42,363 nucleotides of DNA from an uncultured Opitutales bacterium. GTDB taxonomy: Bacteria; Verrucomicrobiota; Verrucomicrobiia; Opitutales; Seribacteraceae. A program made the translations under genes and the position numbers. Below are positions 1-8,311 of the stretch, in pieces (position 1 is the first letter of the stretch; each line of letters opens with the position of its first letter). The stretch covers positions 1-42,363 of the forward strand of contig CAJQKB010000001.1 in assembly GCA_905478775.1 (NCBI GenBank). The letters are read 5' to 3'. Below the pieces are notes generated by a model that did no database searches, was not told the origin of the DNA, and saw nothing but the letters and a program-made list of their open reading frames with translations.

Positions 1-32
1 TCTGATAATTTTTTTCGGTCGGTGGGTAAATA

Positions 33-1922
33 ATGATTCTTTTTCAAAACTTAGTTGCTTCGCTTTTTCTTCTTCCATTACTTGGGTTTATAACCCCGGC
101 TTTATCTCAGGATCGGCCGAGTCGCCCAAATGTAGTTTTGCTTTTGGCGGATGATTTGGGATGGCAGGATGTTGGCTGTTATGACATTGATGTGAAGTCA
201 CCTATGGAAACTCCCCATATTGATGCTTTAGCAAAAAAAGGAGTGCTTTTTCGCCAGGGTTATTCGCCGGCTCCCACCTGTGCTCCCACCCGTTGTGCGA
301 TAATGAGTGGTCGACACCCTGCGGTTGCGCAAAAGACTCATGTAGTAGGAGGGAATCCTCCGACCCCCTACAACAAGACTGCTCACGCGGTCATGGATCC
401 ATGGATCAGCGGACGAATGAAGTTATCGGAGGTAACCATAGCGGAAGCTCTTCAGGGAAATGGATACGCAACTGGGCATACGGGTAAGTGGCACATGGCA
501 ATTGATCACAATGCATTTCCTCAACCTGAGGATCAGGGATTTGAATTTACACGCCATGACCTCGGTGAAAGTCGGGCAATGCGACCCAATCGCCTGGAGG
601 GTTTTGCCAGTCGGGCGAAGAATGATCGCTATCAGTTAGATCAGTTTGGATTTCCAAAAGACCAAACGACACTGGATGCGATTGAATTTATCGAAAAAAA
701 TAGAGATAAGCCTTTCTTTCTTTACTACGCAGCATGGCTCGTTCATACGCCAATCCATTCTCGTAGCAAGGCATTACTTAACAAGTATTGCGACAAGCTG
801 GGTGTGGATTTTCCAACCAATCCAAATGGTTGGGAATTGAAGGGACAGCAAAATCCTTACTATTGTGCGATGGTTGAAATGCTTGATCACTACTTTGGAA
901 TGGTAATTCAGTATCTTGAAGAAACTGATGATCCGCGCTGGCCGGGGCACAAGTTAATCGAGAACACCTATATCATACTGACTTCTGATAATGGAGGAAT
1001 GGAACGAGTACCGGGTGAAATCATTACCGATAACTATCCATTGGATAAGGGCAAGATCAATGCGAAAGAGGGTGGGGTAAGGGTTCCGTTTATCATTAGT
1101 GGTCCAAAGATTAAAGCTAATCAGGAAAGTAATGTGATGGTTAATGGCTTGGATTTTTATCCGACGATTCTGGCTTGGACGGGAACCAAAAGGCCAAAAG
1201 TGCAAAATGTAGATGGCTCCGATTTAAGGAATTTCTTGGAGACTGATCCTCAGTCTGCAAACTTAATAAAGGACAGTCATGGAGAAACTAGAGATTCAAT
1301 GGTCTGGCACTTTCCTCATGGAGTGGCTCAGCAATCTACTTTGCGAGAAAATGGTTGGAAGTTAATTTATAACTATATGCCCCAAAAGCCTAGGCTTGAA
1401 CTTTATCAATTGTATCGTGACTATCCTACTCCCTCCAAACGAATTGATATTGAAGAAGCGAGAAACTTAGCTGCGGAAATGCCTCATAAGGCCGAGCAGA
1501 TGAGAAAAAAGTTATTTTACAAGTTAGATGCAATGAATGCATCCTATCCCTATCAAAACCCATATTATAAAGGGATATCTGCCCATAAAGAAATGGTCTG
1601 TTCTCTGGTAGGAAATGGAAAAAGTGGAAACGAGGTATGGGCACAGTTTAAAGAACATGGATCGAGAGTGACTGGTGGACAAATTTGTTACACCTTGAAC
1701 GGAGGAATGAAGTCTGAGGAATGGTATGTGACACCAGCTCAAATAAAGGGAAATCGATTAATCGGTGCGCTTCCGATTGGCAGTACGCATTATGTCTTCA
1801 ATTTGGTGGATGAGCATAATTTCTTAGTTTCTTATCCCGAGATGCCCGATATGTTGGAGGCTGGCAAAAAGAAAGGCCAAGGACCTTATTCAAATGCGGC
1901 AATTAAAGTAGCCGGCAACTGA
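33..1922 (+). CDS. Secreted sulfatase (arylsulfatase-type, formylglycine-dependent)
   Basis: A 629-residue sulfatase that should hydrolyse sulfate esters, probably of sulfated polysaccharides, outside the cytoplasm. Residues 1-26 form a signal peptide ending near ALSQ. The metal-binding pair DD lies at 40-41 in the LLADDLGW segment. The sulfatase signature CAPTR at 83-87 puts the cysteine that must become formylglycine at Cys83. Further family features are HTGKWH near 148-153 and TSDNGG in the middle. The substrate cannot be read from the sequence. Sulfatases of this kind are abundant in marine Verrucomicrobiota and Planctomycetota. The ATG is at 33 with no clear Shine-Dalgarno, and only 32 bases of upstream sequence are visible, so any operon partner is outside the window. 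Confidence 0.93.
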   Translation: MILFQNLVASLFLLPLLGFITPALSQDRPSRPNVVLLLADDLGWQDVGCYDIDVKSPMETPHIDALAKKGVLFRQGYSPAPTCAPTRCAIMSGRHPAVAQKTHVVGGNPPTPYNKTAHAVMDPWISGRMKLSEVTIAEALQGNGYATGHTGKWHMAIDHNAFPQPEDQGFEFTRHDLGESRAMRPNRLEGFASRAKNDRYQLDQFGFPKDQTTLDAIEFIEKNRDKPFFLYYAAWLVHTPIHSRSKALLNKYCDKLGVDFPTNPNGWELKGQQNPYYCAMVEMLDHYFGMVIQYLEETDDPRWPGHKLIENTYIILTSDNGGMERVPGEIITDNYPLDKGKINAKEGGVRVPFIISGPKIKANQESNVMVNGLDFYPTILAWTGTKRPKVQNVDGSDLRNFLETDPQSANLIKDSHGETRDSMVWHFPHGVAQQSTLRENGWKLIYNYMPQKPRLELYQLYRDYPTPSKRIDIEEARNLAAEMPHKAEQMRKKLFYKLDAMNASYPYQNPYYKGISAHKEMVCSLVGNGKSGNEVWAQFKEHGSRVTGGQICYTLNGGMKSEEWYVTPAQIKGNRLIGALPIGSTHYVFNLVDEHNFLVSYPEMPDMLEAGKKKGQGPYSNAAIKVAGN

Positions 1923-2033
1923 ATTTTACTTAAATAATTCTTACAATTTAAGGTTTGTTGAATTGAAAAAAGGGATCTTAGTTAGATTGATTAGTAGGCT
2001 AACTGAGCAAATGCCTTTTTTTACCAAAGCGAA

Positions 2034-3017
2034 CTAACTCCAATCGAGCATTCGTTCGATGGGAACTCTTGCTTGATCAATAATTTTATCATCCATGATG
2101 ATTTCTGGACCGCCTGTTTCTAAGCAGTTTGCTAGTTTAGGAAGAGTATTCATTTTCATGAATCGACAATCATTACAGGCACAATTTCCAGTCGGTCCTG
2201 CAATGAATGATTTGTCAGGGAGTTCGCGGGTAAGACGGTGCATCATTCCCGTTTCAGTAAGGATTATAAATTTTTCGGAGGGATTACTTTTGCAGTAGTG
2301 GACCATTTTTTCGGTGCTACAAACTTCGTCGGATAAGTCTCGAACTGATTCCACACATTCAGGGTGTGCCACAACGGGGGCACCGGGGTGTTCGAGCCTG
2401 CAGCGTTCAATGGATTCTTTGGTAAAGAGAACATGTGCGTAACAACTCCCCGGCCAAAGTTTCATTTTTCGGTTGGTTTGCCCCATGACCCATTGACCCA
2501 GGTTTTGGTCTGGAACAAATAGAATCTCTCTGTTTTCCGGAACATTATTAACGATTTGAACCGCGTTTCCACTCGTACAAATGACATCGCTGAGTGCTTT
2601 TACGTCAGCTGAGCAATTAACATAGGCAACCACATAGGTGTCGGGGAATTTTTTTTTGTAATCCGCTAATTGTGGTGCCGGGCAGGAATCTGAAAGGGAG
2701 CACCCTGCGTCAATATCGGGAAGAAGAACCGTTTTTGTAGGATTCAAAATCTTGGCTGTTTCAGCCATGAAGTGAACGCCACAAAAAACAATAATTTCAG
2801 CCTCAGTTTCAGCTGCCTGTCTTGCCAGACCCAGGGAATCACCGACATAATCGGCAACTTGCTGAATGGGTTCTATTTGATAATTATGACATAGGATAAC
2901 TGCATTTTTTTCTTTTTTTAACCTTATTATTTCTTCCTGCTGGGCATTAAGAGTTTCTGCATCCGGTTGATGACGGAAGAGTTTTAGGTCAAATTTATTC
3001 TCCTCTAATTCATTCAT
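2034..3017 (-). CDS. nadA: Quinolinate synthase NadA
   Basis: Quinolinate synthase condenses iminoaspartate with dihydroxyacetone phosphate in de novo NAD synthesis, using a [4Fe-4S] cluster. The 327-residue protein has the family landmarks: ILCHNYQ near 41-47, DIDAGCSLSDSC near 101-112, and a C-terminal CACNDCRFMKMNT segment. By comparison with E. coli NadA, the cluster ligands should be Cys106, Cys192 and Cys284. The length fits the family. The ATG at 3017 lies two bases after the stop codon of the upstream Fur-family gene, so the two are probably cotranscribed. No nadB or nadC is visible in the window. Confidence 0.95.
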   Translation of the reverse strand: MNELEENKFDLKLFRHQPDAETLNAQQEEIIRLKKEKNAVILCHNYQIEPIQQVADYVGDSLGLARQAAETEAEIIVFCGVHFMAETAKILNPTKTVLLPDIDAGCSLSDSCPAPQLADYKKKFPDTYVVAYVNCSADVKALSDVICTSGNAVQIVNNVPENREILFVPDQNLGQWVMGQTNRKMKLWPGSCYAHVLFTKESIERCRLEHPGAPVVAHPECVESVRDLSDEVCSTEKMVHYCKSNPSEKFIILTETGMMHRLTRELPDKSFIAGPTGNCACNDCRFMKMNTLPKLANCLETGGPEIIMDDKIIDQARVPIERMLDWS

Positions 3018-3019
3018 GA

Positions 3020-3487
3020 TTAAGACTCTTTCTTACAGGTTCCATTTTTGCGGAAATCCGGACATTCTGCATGAACCTGAAGTCTCTGGTCCTTTACATC
3101 TAGACCCAATTTTTCTGAAACTGTTTTTCCGTACCATTCCAGGAAGGGGGCTTCAATATCGAAAATTTTATTGCAGTTTGAGCATACCACCTGTGCTTTA
3201 AATGTATCTGATCTTCCATTGAGGGCGTAAAATTTATTATCGGTTCCAATGTCAACTTTTCGGATAATTCCACTTTCAACGAGTAAGGGAAGGTTTCTGT
3301 ACACTGTCGCTCGGGATACAGTTTCATCTAAATTTTGCGCATCCTGTAACAGTTGGTCCGCAGTAAAGTGCCCGGATTGGCGAAACAATGCTTCCAGTAC
3401 TCCTTTTCGTTGCCCAGTTACCCGCAAGCCCTTGCTGGACAGGAAGTCGGAAAAACTTTCCCATGTTTCCTTGTCACAAAGTTTCAT
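3020..3487 (-). CDS. Fur-family metalloregulator
   Basis: A 155-residue regulator of the Fur/PerR/Zur/Nur superfamily. Residues 10-85 form the winged helix, with RVTGQRKGVLEAL and the recognition segment TVSRATVYRNLPLLVESG. A CSNC pair near residues 101-104 matches the first half of the structural zinc site; the C-terminal half is HAECPDFRKNGTC. The typical HHHDH metal-sensing motif of Fur is not evident, so the sensed metal or signal is unclear. It is the first gene of an operon with nadA, an iron-sulfur enzyme. An imperfect 7-1-7 AT-rich dyad (3487-3501, TTATTT..AAATAA type) overlaps its start and could be an autoregulatory site, but the match is poor. Confidence 0.88.
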   Translation of the reverse strand: MKLCDKETWESFSDFLSSKGLRVTGQRKGVLEALFRQSGHFTADQLLQDAQNLDETVSRATVYRNLPLLVESGIIRKVDIGTDNKFYALNGRSDTFKAQVVCSNCNKIFDIEAPFLEWYGKTVSEKLGLDVKDQRLQVHAECPDFRKNGTCKKES

Positions 3488-3646
3488 TATTTAAAAAATA
3501 ATTTTCATTAGGTTATTCCATTACTTAAACACCTTTATAAATCGGGTCAATTTTATTGAGACTAAATTGAGATAGGGTTCCCTTTAAAAGTCGGGTTGTA
3601 CTGTTCGGACTTGTTCTTTTTTCATATTCAAGTTAGGGAAAGCAGC

Positions 3647-4516
3647 ATGGCAGTAAAAGTAAATGAACATATTATTCCAGATTGGGCGATTGAAAGACAG
3701 GCGCAGTCTCTTTTCGAACAGGTTGAAAAGTCAATGCCGGGCAAACCGCGAGAAGTCATCCAATTAGCGGCATTGGACTTGGCGAAGGACCGAATGATTG
3801 ATCAGTCTCTAATGGGGCAGGAGAGCCAAACACGGGGATATGAAATTGATGCGGAGGAAGTGAGTTTGGGAATGAAGCAATGGATTAGTCAAAATGGGGG
3901 TAAGAAGGCATTTTCCAAGGGAAAGCACCCCGTAATCAAGACTCAGGAAGACCTGAAAAAGGAAATCATTAGCCAGTGTCAATTTAACAAGTTGCTCGAA
4001 GAGGAGACTACCTGTGAACCGGTTTCTGAGGAAGAGGCCCAGAAATACTACGAGGCAAGGCCTGATTTATTTGAGACTGAAGTGACGGTTACTGCGTCGC
4101 ACATTTTAAAAATGGCAAAGACAGAGGATGAATTTGAAGAAGCAGAGAAAAAGATAATAACACTAAGGAAAGAAATTATCGGAGGAAAAGACTTTAAAGA
4201 AGCAGTTCAGGCGGAGTCAGATGATGCACAAAATGATGGACACTTGGGAACCTTTGGAAAAGGACGAATGGTGGAACCATTTGAAAAAGCAGTATTTGCA
4301 TTAAAACCAGGCGATATCAGCGAGCCAATTAAAACTCAATTCGGCATTCATATCATACAATTACATGATCGTAAGGAAGCTCAATTGACCCCTTTCAGTG
4401 AGGTGAAAGAGAAAATAATTGAGTACCTCGGAGAAAGAAGGAAAGATACCAAGTTCGACAAATTCCTCGACCAACTTAAGGAAAAAGCCGAGATTATAGA
4501 AGTCGCAGGTTTCTAA
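3647..4516 (+). CDS. Parvulin-type peptidyl-prolyl isomerase, apparently cytoplasmic
   Basis: A 289-residue protein with a SurA/trigger-factor-like helical N-terminal part and a parvulin (rotamase) domain at about residues 140-260. Landmarks are TASHILKMA, GHLGTFGKGRMVEPFEKAVF and the closing FGIHIIQLHDRK. These are typical of PpiC/SurA/PrsA isomerases, which catalyse proline cis-trans isomerisation and act as chaperones. The start was placed at the ATG at 3647 (MAVKVNEH); the frame stays open upstream to a TTG at 3596 but has no better initiation site. No signal peptide or lipobox follows this start, which is unusual because SurA and PrsA are exported. It is divergent from the Fur-family gene and convergent with metF, 12 bases away. 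Confidence 0.85.
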   Translation: MAVKVNEHIIPDWAIERQAQSLFEQVEKSMPGKPREVIQLAALDLAKDRMIDQSLMGQESQTRGYEIDAEEVSLGMKQWISQNGGKKAFSKGKHPVIKTQEDLKKEIISQCQFNKLLEEETTCEPVSEEEAQKYYEARPDLFETEVTVTASHILKMAKTEDEFEEAEKKIITLRKEIIGGKDFKEAVQAESDDAQNDGHLGTFGKGRMVEPFEKAVFALKPGDISEPIKTQFGIHIIQLHDRKEAQLTPFSEVKEKIIEYLGERRKDTKFDKFLDQLKEKAEIIEVAGF

Positions 4517-4528
4517 CCTGCTGATTAA

Positions 4529-5407
4529 TTATGCTTTGATTCCTTCGAGGATTTCCACGCTCGCTGCCGATTGATTAAGTGCATAGAGATGGAAACCGGG
4601 GGCACCTCCGTCGAGAAGTTCCTGTACCTGTTCTTTTGCCCAATTGGAACCAACACCAGGCTGTTCTGCCTCGGGCGAGTCCTGCAATCTATCCCTGAGT
4701 GCGACTGGTAGGGTTGCCTCACACATTTTGCAAAATCTTTGCACCTGTCCCATTGATAAGACGGGCAGTAAGCCAGGAAGCACAGGGATATCGATTTGAT
4801 TGGCTTTACAATCTTTTACGAATTGAAAATAGACTTCATTATCAAAAAATAGTTGAGTCGTAATAAAGTCTGCACCGGCATCGACTTTTTCTTTCAGGCG
4901 ATACAAATCTTCTTTTTTGCTGGGAGATTCAGGATGTTTTTCAGGGTATCCCCCTACGCCAATTCCAAAGTGGGGGAAATATTTTCTTATCAGTGCGACC
5001 AGTTCTGTGGCGAAAGATAAACCTCCCTTGACAGGTTGAAACTGAGTTTCTCCCTGGGGAGGGTCGCCGCGCAAGGCCATAATATTACAGAATCCTTCCT
5101 CCGAGAAATCCTCAAGGATTTTGAGTAGTTCATCCTGAGTATGTCCGACACAGGTTAAATGGGGCATTACTTCAAACCCAAAATCATTTTTCAGGATTCG
5201 TGCATATTGCATTGTGGTCTCCCGGGTACTACCCCCGGCACCATAAGTGATCGAAACAAAATCTGGATTGTATGGTTTGAGTATACCGGCAGTTTTGAGA
5301 ATCCTTTCTCCCCCTGCATCATTTTTGGGAGGAAAAAATTCCAACGAGAAAATGGGTTTCTCACTTTTGAAGAATTCCGAAATTGAAGTTCCTTTTGTCA
5401 TTTTCAT
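4529..5407 (-). CDS. metF: Methylenetetrahydrofolate reductase
   Basis: FAD-dependent 5,10-methylenetetrahydrofolate reductase, which makes 5-methyl-THF for methionine synthesis. The 292-residue protein shows the family segments FSLEFFPPKN near 20-29, FVSITYGAGGSTRETT, HLTCVGHTQ, NIMALRGDPP, VGGYPEKHPES and FITTQLFFDN. The ATG at 5407 was chosen; a second in-frame ATG lies at 5401. No Shine-Dalgarno is present because the bases immediately upstream are a perfect 24-bp palindrome (5408-5431). A plausible promoter overlapping that palindrome would start transcription at or next to the ATG, implying a leaderless message. The preceding TPR gene stops 51 bases upstream, so read-through from the TonB operon is also possible. 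Confidence 0.95.
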   Translation of the reverse strand: MKMTKGTSISEFFKSEKPIFSLEFFPPKNDAGGERILKTAGILKPYNPDFVSITYGAGGSTRETTMQYARILKNDFGFEVMPHLTCVGHTQDELLKILEDFSEEGFCNIMALRGDPPQGETQFQPVKGGLSFATELVALIRKYFPHFGIGVGGYPEKHPESPSKKEDLYRLKEKVDAGADFITTQLFFDNEVYFQFVKDCKANQIDIPVLPGLLPVLSMGQVQRFCKMCEATLPVALRDRLQDSPEAEQPGVGSNWAKEQVQELLDGGAPGFHLYALNQSAASVEILEGIKA

Positions 5408-5431
5408 ATCAACATATCATGATATGTTGAT
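5408..5431 (-). promoter_or_regulatory. Perfect 24-bp palindrome at the metF start (candidate operator)
   Basis: The half-site ATCAACATATCA is followed with no spacer by its exact reverse complement. The palindrome ends one base before the metF ATG. A possible promoter runs through it on the minus strand: TTGCAA at 5440-5435, an 18-base spacer, then TATGTT at 5416-5411. A repressor dimer bound here would cover the -10 box and the start codon. AT-rich ATATC/GATAT dyads resemble operators of ArsR-family regulators, some of which control methionine-cycle genes (SahR-like). The regulator's identity is inference, and no ArsR gene is in the window. An RNA hairpin acting on translation is the alternative. 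Confidence 0.7.
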
Positions 5432-5458
5432 GCGTTGCAAGTCGGTTCTCTTTCGTTT

Positions 5459-6829
5459 TTATAGTCGAACCCGAGCGGTTAGTAGCAAGTTGCGAATGGA
5501 TTCGAGAAATCGGCTGATTCTGGGTTGAGGGTCAATATCTTCTGCACGTTCAAGAAGCCGAACTGCTTTTTCATAATTTCGGATTCCTACCATCATCCTC
5601 CCATGTTCGATCAATGCGGGCGCTTCGAACTCATCAATTTTACTGGCTCGTTCAAAGTGTAAACTTGCGAGCACATAATCCTTGTCCTGCCATGCATGTC
5701 GTCCAAGCATGATCAGAGCTTTTCCTTCCAGTGGGTGCATTTCCACTATTTTTCGAAGAATGGCAGTCGATTCTTTCGTTTGTCCCGTTGCTTGCAAGAC
5801 CTCTGCTTTCAGTAGTAACACTTTTCTTTCGTCTTCCGGAGTAAAATTAGAACCCAATAGTTGTTGAATTTTTTCGAGGTATTGAAAACAATCCTCATAG
5901 GAGGCTCTATTCATCAATATACTGGCCGCACGCACATATCTGTGAAGGGAAATTCTTTCCTTTTTTTCAATGGCAAGTTGATAGTTTTGAAGAGACAGTT
6001 CGTAGAGATTTAAATTATGATAAAGATCCCCTAAATTAAGGAGGTCCTGGGTTTTTAATTGTCCCATTCTTTTTAGGGTTTCCATCGCCACCGCAGCCTC
6101 TCTTTCCTTCCCCAATCCCTGGAGTGCGTGAACCCGAGCTCGATGGCAAATGACATCCTCCGGTTGCGTGGCCAGTAATTCATCCAGCAGGGCAAGCGCT
6201 TCCGGGAACCGGCTTGTTTCAATCAGGCAGTTCACTAAACCATTTTGGGCGTATTTACTATCCGGGGAAAGGAGTGTTCCCATCCGGTAGGCATTTTCTG
6301 CCGACATAAATCGTTGTCGCATGTAGTGGCAGTAGCCCAGTGCCACATAGGTAACTCCATCCCCTTCACCCAAACTAATCGATCGAGACAAGTTTTTTGC
6401 CGCACTTTCAAAATTGCCCAAGCTTAACCCTACAAATCCTAGATTTTTATAGGCTCTTAAAAAGGAGGGGAATTTCTTAATTGCAAGGTTGTAACTTTCT
6501 TCAGATCGAGTCAGTCGTCCGTTTTGGTAGTACATTGTTCCCAAAGCAAAATGTAATGCAGCACTCGATTTATCCTCCATTTTCTTTTCCAGATAAATAA
6601 TTGCATCCTCCAATTGGTTCTCCGCTTTCGCGACCACCTCCTGAAGGATTGATTGTTCACTCTTACTTATCTTGGGTTCTACCTCAGATCTAAATCCATA
6701 GTCCCCCATAAAACTGCGGACAAAACTGGGACTGTTCCAAAAGTCAGCAGTTAGTTCATGCGTGGGAGGCACGGCAATCAAGAAAGACAAACAAAGGATG
6801 CAACTACAGTAAAAAAATATCTTTTTCAT
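5459..6829 (-). CDS. Secreted TPR-repeat protein, last gene of a TonB2-type operon
   Basis: A 456-residue protein with an N-terminal signal peptide (about residues 1-20, hydrophobic core FFYCSCILCLSFLIAV) followed by tandem tetratricopeptide repeats over most of its length. Repeat hallmarks include AALHFALGTMYYQNGRL, AYKNLGFVGLSLGNFESA, LLNLGDLYHNLNLYELS and ALIMLGRHAWQDKDY. It should be a periplasmic scaffold. In Vibrio-type TonB2 clusters a TPR protein occupies the same terminal position. Its start overlaps the tonB stop by 4 bases (ATGA), which supports translational coupling. Its exact role in energising outer-membrane uptake is not known from the sequence. Confidence 0.85.
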   Translation of the reverse strand: MKKIFFYCSCILCLSFLIAVPPTHELTADFWNSPSFVRSFMGDYGFRSEVEPKISKSEQSILQEVVAKAENQLEDAIIYLEKKMEDKSSAALHFALGTMYYQNGRLTRSEESYNLAIKKFPSFLRAYKNLGFVGLSLGNFESAAKNLSRSISLGEGDGVTYVALGYCHYMRQRFMSAENAYRMGTLLSPDSKYAQNGLVNCLIETSRFPEALALLDELLATQPEDVICHRARVHALQGLGKEREAAVAMETLKRMGQLKTQDLLNLGDLYHNLNLYELSLQNYQLAIEKKERISLHRYVRAASILMNRASYEDCFQYLEKIQQLLGSNFTPEDERKVLLLKAEVLQATGQTKESTAILRKIVEMHPLEGKALIMLGRHAWQDKDYVLASLHFERASKIDEFEAPALIEHGRMMVGIRNYEKAVRLLERAEDIDPQPRISRFLESIRNLLLTARVRL

Positions 6830-7512
6830 TGATTAAGGAGACTATACCGAATGGGTAAATAAAACTGGACCTGTACCGCTTCACCATTTCTTTTCGGTGC
6901 TTCATAGGTGGAACCTTCCGCGGCTTTTATTGATGATTCATTGAAATCTGGATGGGTGGATGAAACCACTTCTAATACTTTCACTCTCCCTTTCTCATTA
7001 ATTTGCACCAATAACTTAACCTCACCCTCCAGTCCTCTTCTTTTCAAATGAGGAGGGTAGAAAAGGGAGCCTCTTTTAAGAACATTGGGGGTTCGGTCCA
7101 GTTCGTGTAATGCAAAGACCAATTCACCTTCCAACCCACTCGCCACTGGATTGTAGTCACGAAGTGAGAACGCCGCCTTAAAATCACCCGGGCCCACCTC
7201 CAAGTTGGGAGATAATGTTTCAATCTCTACTTTAAGAGGCGTGGATTGCAGGGGGCGTGGAGTGGATTGTTTTTCAATTAAATCCTCCACTTTTTTTTCC
7301 AATTTCGTTTTGGGTGGAGGAGGGGATTGAAAGGGAATGGATTCCACTTCGCGCACAATCCATTCTTCTGTTCTGACAAACTCTGATAAAGGAAGCAGAA
7401 AAAATAAACCAAACGATACCGCCAAAGAAAGCAGTAGGCTCTTCTTCGTGCTTCTTCCCTTTGATTCGGATTCAATTCCAGGGATCCAATCTATTGTTGA
7501 TACTTTTTTCAT
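6826..7512 (-). CDS. TonB family protein (TonB2-like)
   Basis: A 228-residue energy transducer linking an inner-membrane ExbB/ExbD motor to outer-membrane TonB-dependent receptors. It has a short cytoplasmic N-terminus, one membrane segment at about residues 26-42 (SLLLSLAVSFGLFFLLPL), a short proline-rich part (SPPPPKTK) and a C-terminal TonB domain at about 145-225. Landmarks of that domain are FYPPHLKRRGLEGEVKLLV, INEKGRVKVLEVVSS and the closing VQFYLPIRYSL. The periplasmic spacer is short compared with classical TonB but typical of the TonB2 type. It overlaps both neighbours by 4 bases. No TonB-dependent receptor gene lies in the window, so the transported substrate is unknown. Confidence 0.9.
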   Translation of the reverse strand: MKKVSTIDWIPGIESESKGRSTKKSLLLSLAVSFGLFFLLPLSEFVRTEEWIVREVESIPFQSPPPPKTKLEKKVEDLIEKQSTPRPLQSTPLKVEIETLSPNLEVGPGDFKAAFSLRDYNPVASGLEGELVFALHELDRTPNVLKRGSLFYPPHLKRRGLEGEVKLLVQINEKGRVKVLEVVSSTHPDFNESSIKAAEGSTYEAPKRNGEAVQVQFYLPIRYSLLNQ

Positions 7513-7910
7513 TGGGAAACCGCAGTTAATTTGACCGCTTTTGCACCCGCCAATAAAGCCTGGTCCATTACCTGTGTGGCGAGACCTGCTTTGGCACCGC
7601 CAGAAACTTGAATGATCACAGAAGGGGGTTCGTAGACAGAAGAATTTCGGACCTTAGGGGCAACCCCCTCCAATCCAATGGGGGTACCATCGAGTAAAAC
7701 TTGCCCTGACCCGGGTAAGGTAAAGGATAGGGGCTTTCTTTTGCTATCAGTTTGCGAACTCGAATCCTTGTAGGTGGAGGAAATACCGACTTCATTGACA
7801 AAGGAAGTGGCAACAATAAAAAAGATCAGAAGGATGAAGACCATATCGATCAGAGGAGATACATTAATTTCTGTTTCTTCCTTTTGAAAAATAGTTGGTT
7901 TTCTTTTCAT
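7509..7910 (-). CDS. ExbD/TolR family protein (second of two copies)
   Basis: A 133-residue ExbD/TolR proton-channel subunit. The N-terminal INVSPLIDMVFILLIFFIVATSF segment (about residues 15-37) is the single membrane helix and holds the conserved aspartate of the proton path, Asp22. The rest is a small periplasmic domain. It directly follows another exbD with a very similar membrane helix but quite different periplasmic sequence, so the two are paralogues and not a recent tandem copy. It overlaps the upstream exbD and the downstream tonB by 4 bases each. It probably works with ExbB and the TtpC-like protein to drive TonB. Confidence 0.92.
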   Translation of the reverse strand: MKRKPTIFQKEETEINVSPLIDMVFILLIFFIVATSFVNEVGISSTYKDSSSQTDSKRKPLSFTLPGSGQVLLDGTPIGLEGVAPKVRNSSVYEPPSVIIQVSGGAKAGLATQVMDQALLAGAKAVKLTAVSQ

Positions 7911-8311
7911 CTATTTTTTAAGGTGGCAAGAGAAACAGAAGGGGCCACTTTTTTGGCCGCGGAAACGATTTTTGCGAGGAGTGTCGCGTCTGCCCATTGA
8001 TCAACTTGAATCACAACTGGTTTCTCTTTTTCTTTAATCGCCTGCGTAATGAGGGGTGCCACTTCATTTAATTGCACAGATTTACCGGCATGAAAAATTT
8101 CATTTTTTTCAGAAAGGGCAAATAAGACGGAATTTTTTTGCAAAGAAGTTGATTTTTCAACTCTGGGCCTGCTTACATCCACTCCTGGCAGGGTGACAAA
8201 TGTGGCAGATACAATAAAAAAAATAAGCAAAATAAAAACGACATCAATTAATGGAGATACATTGATCGATTCATCCTCCTCGTCCAGGGTCGATCTCCTC
8301 CTTAATTTCAT
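7907..8311 (-). CDS. ExbD/TolR family protein (first of two copies)
   Basis: A 134-residue ExbD/TolR subunit with the membrane helix INVSPLIDVVFILLIFFIVSATF at about residues 16-38, including the conserved aspartate at about residue 23. The periplasmic part ends in a basic-tailed segment (LATLKNR). Systems described for TonB2 usually carry one exbD, so two consecutive copies suggest a heteromeric ExbD pair or separate roles. It starts inside the stop of the preceding exbB (4-base overlap). Confidence 0.92.
   Translation of the reverse strand: MKLRRRSTLDEEDESINVSPLIDVVFILLIFFIVSATFVTLPGVDVSRPRVEKSTSLQKNSVLFALSEKNEIFHAGKSVQLNEVAPLITQAIKEKEKPVVIQVDQWADATLLAKIVSAAKKVAPSVSLATLKNR

Noticed and set aside
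1980-2022. Possible terminator between the sulfatase gene and nadA (AGTTAG/CTAACT, then a T run)
   Set aside because: The stem is 6 bp with a 13-base loop and the T run begins ten bases later, so it does not meet the usual pattern on either strand.
3487-3501. Fur or PerR box at the start of the Fur-family gene
   Set aside because: Only about nine of fifteen positions fit a PerR-like dyad in a very AT-rich stretch; too weak to list as a site.
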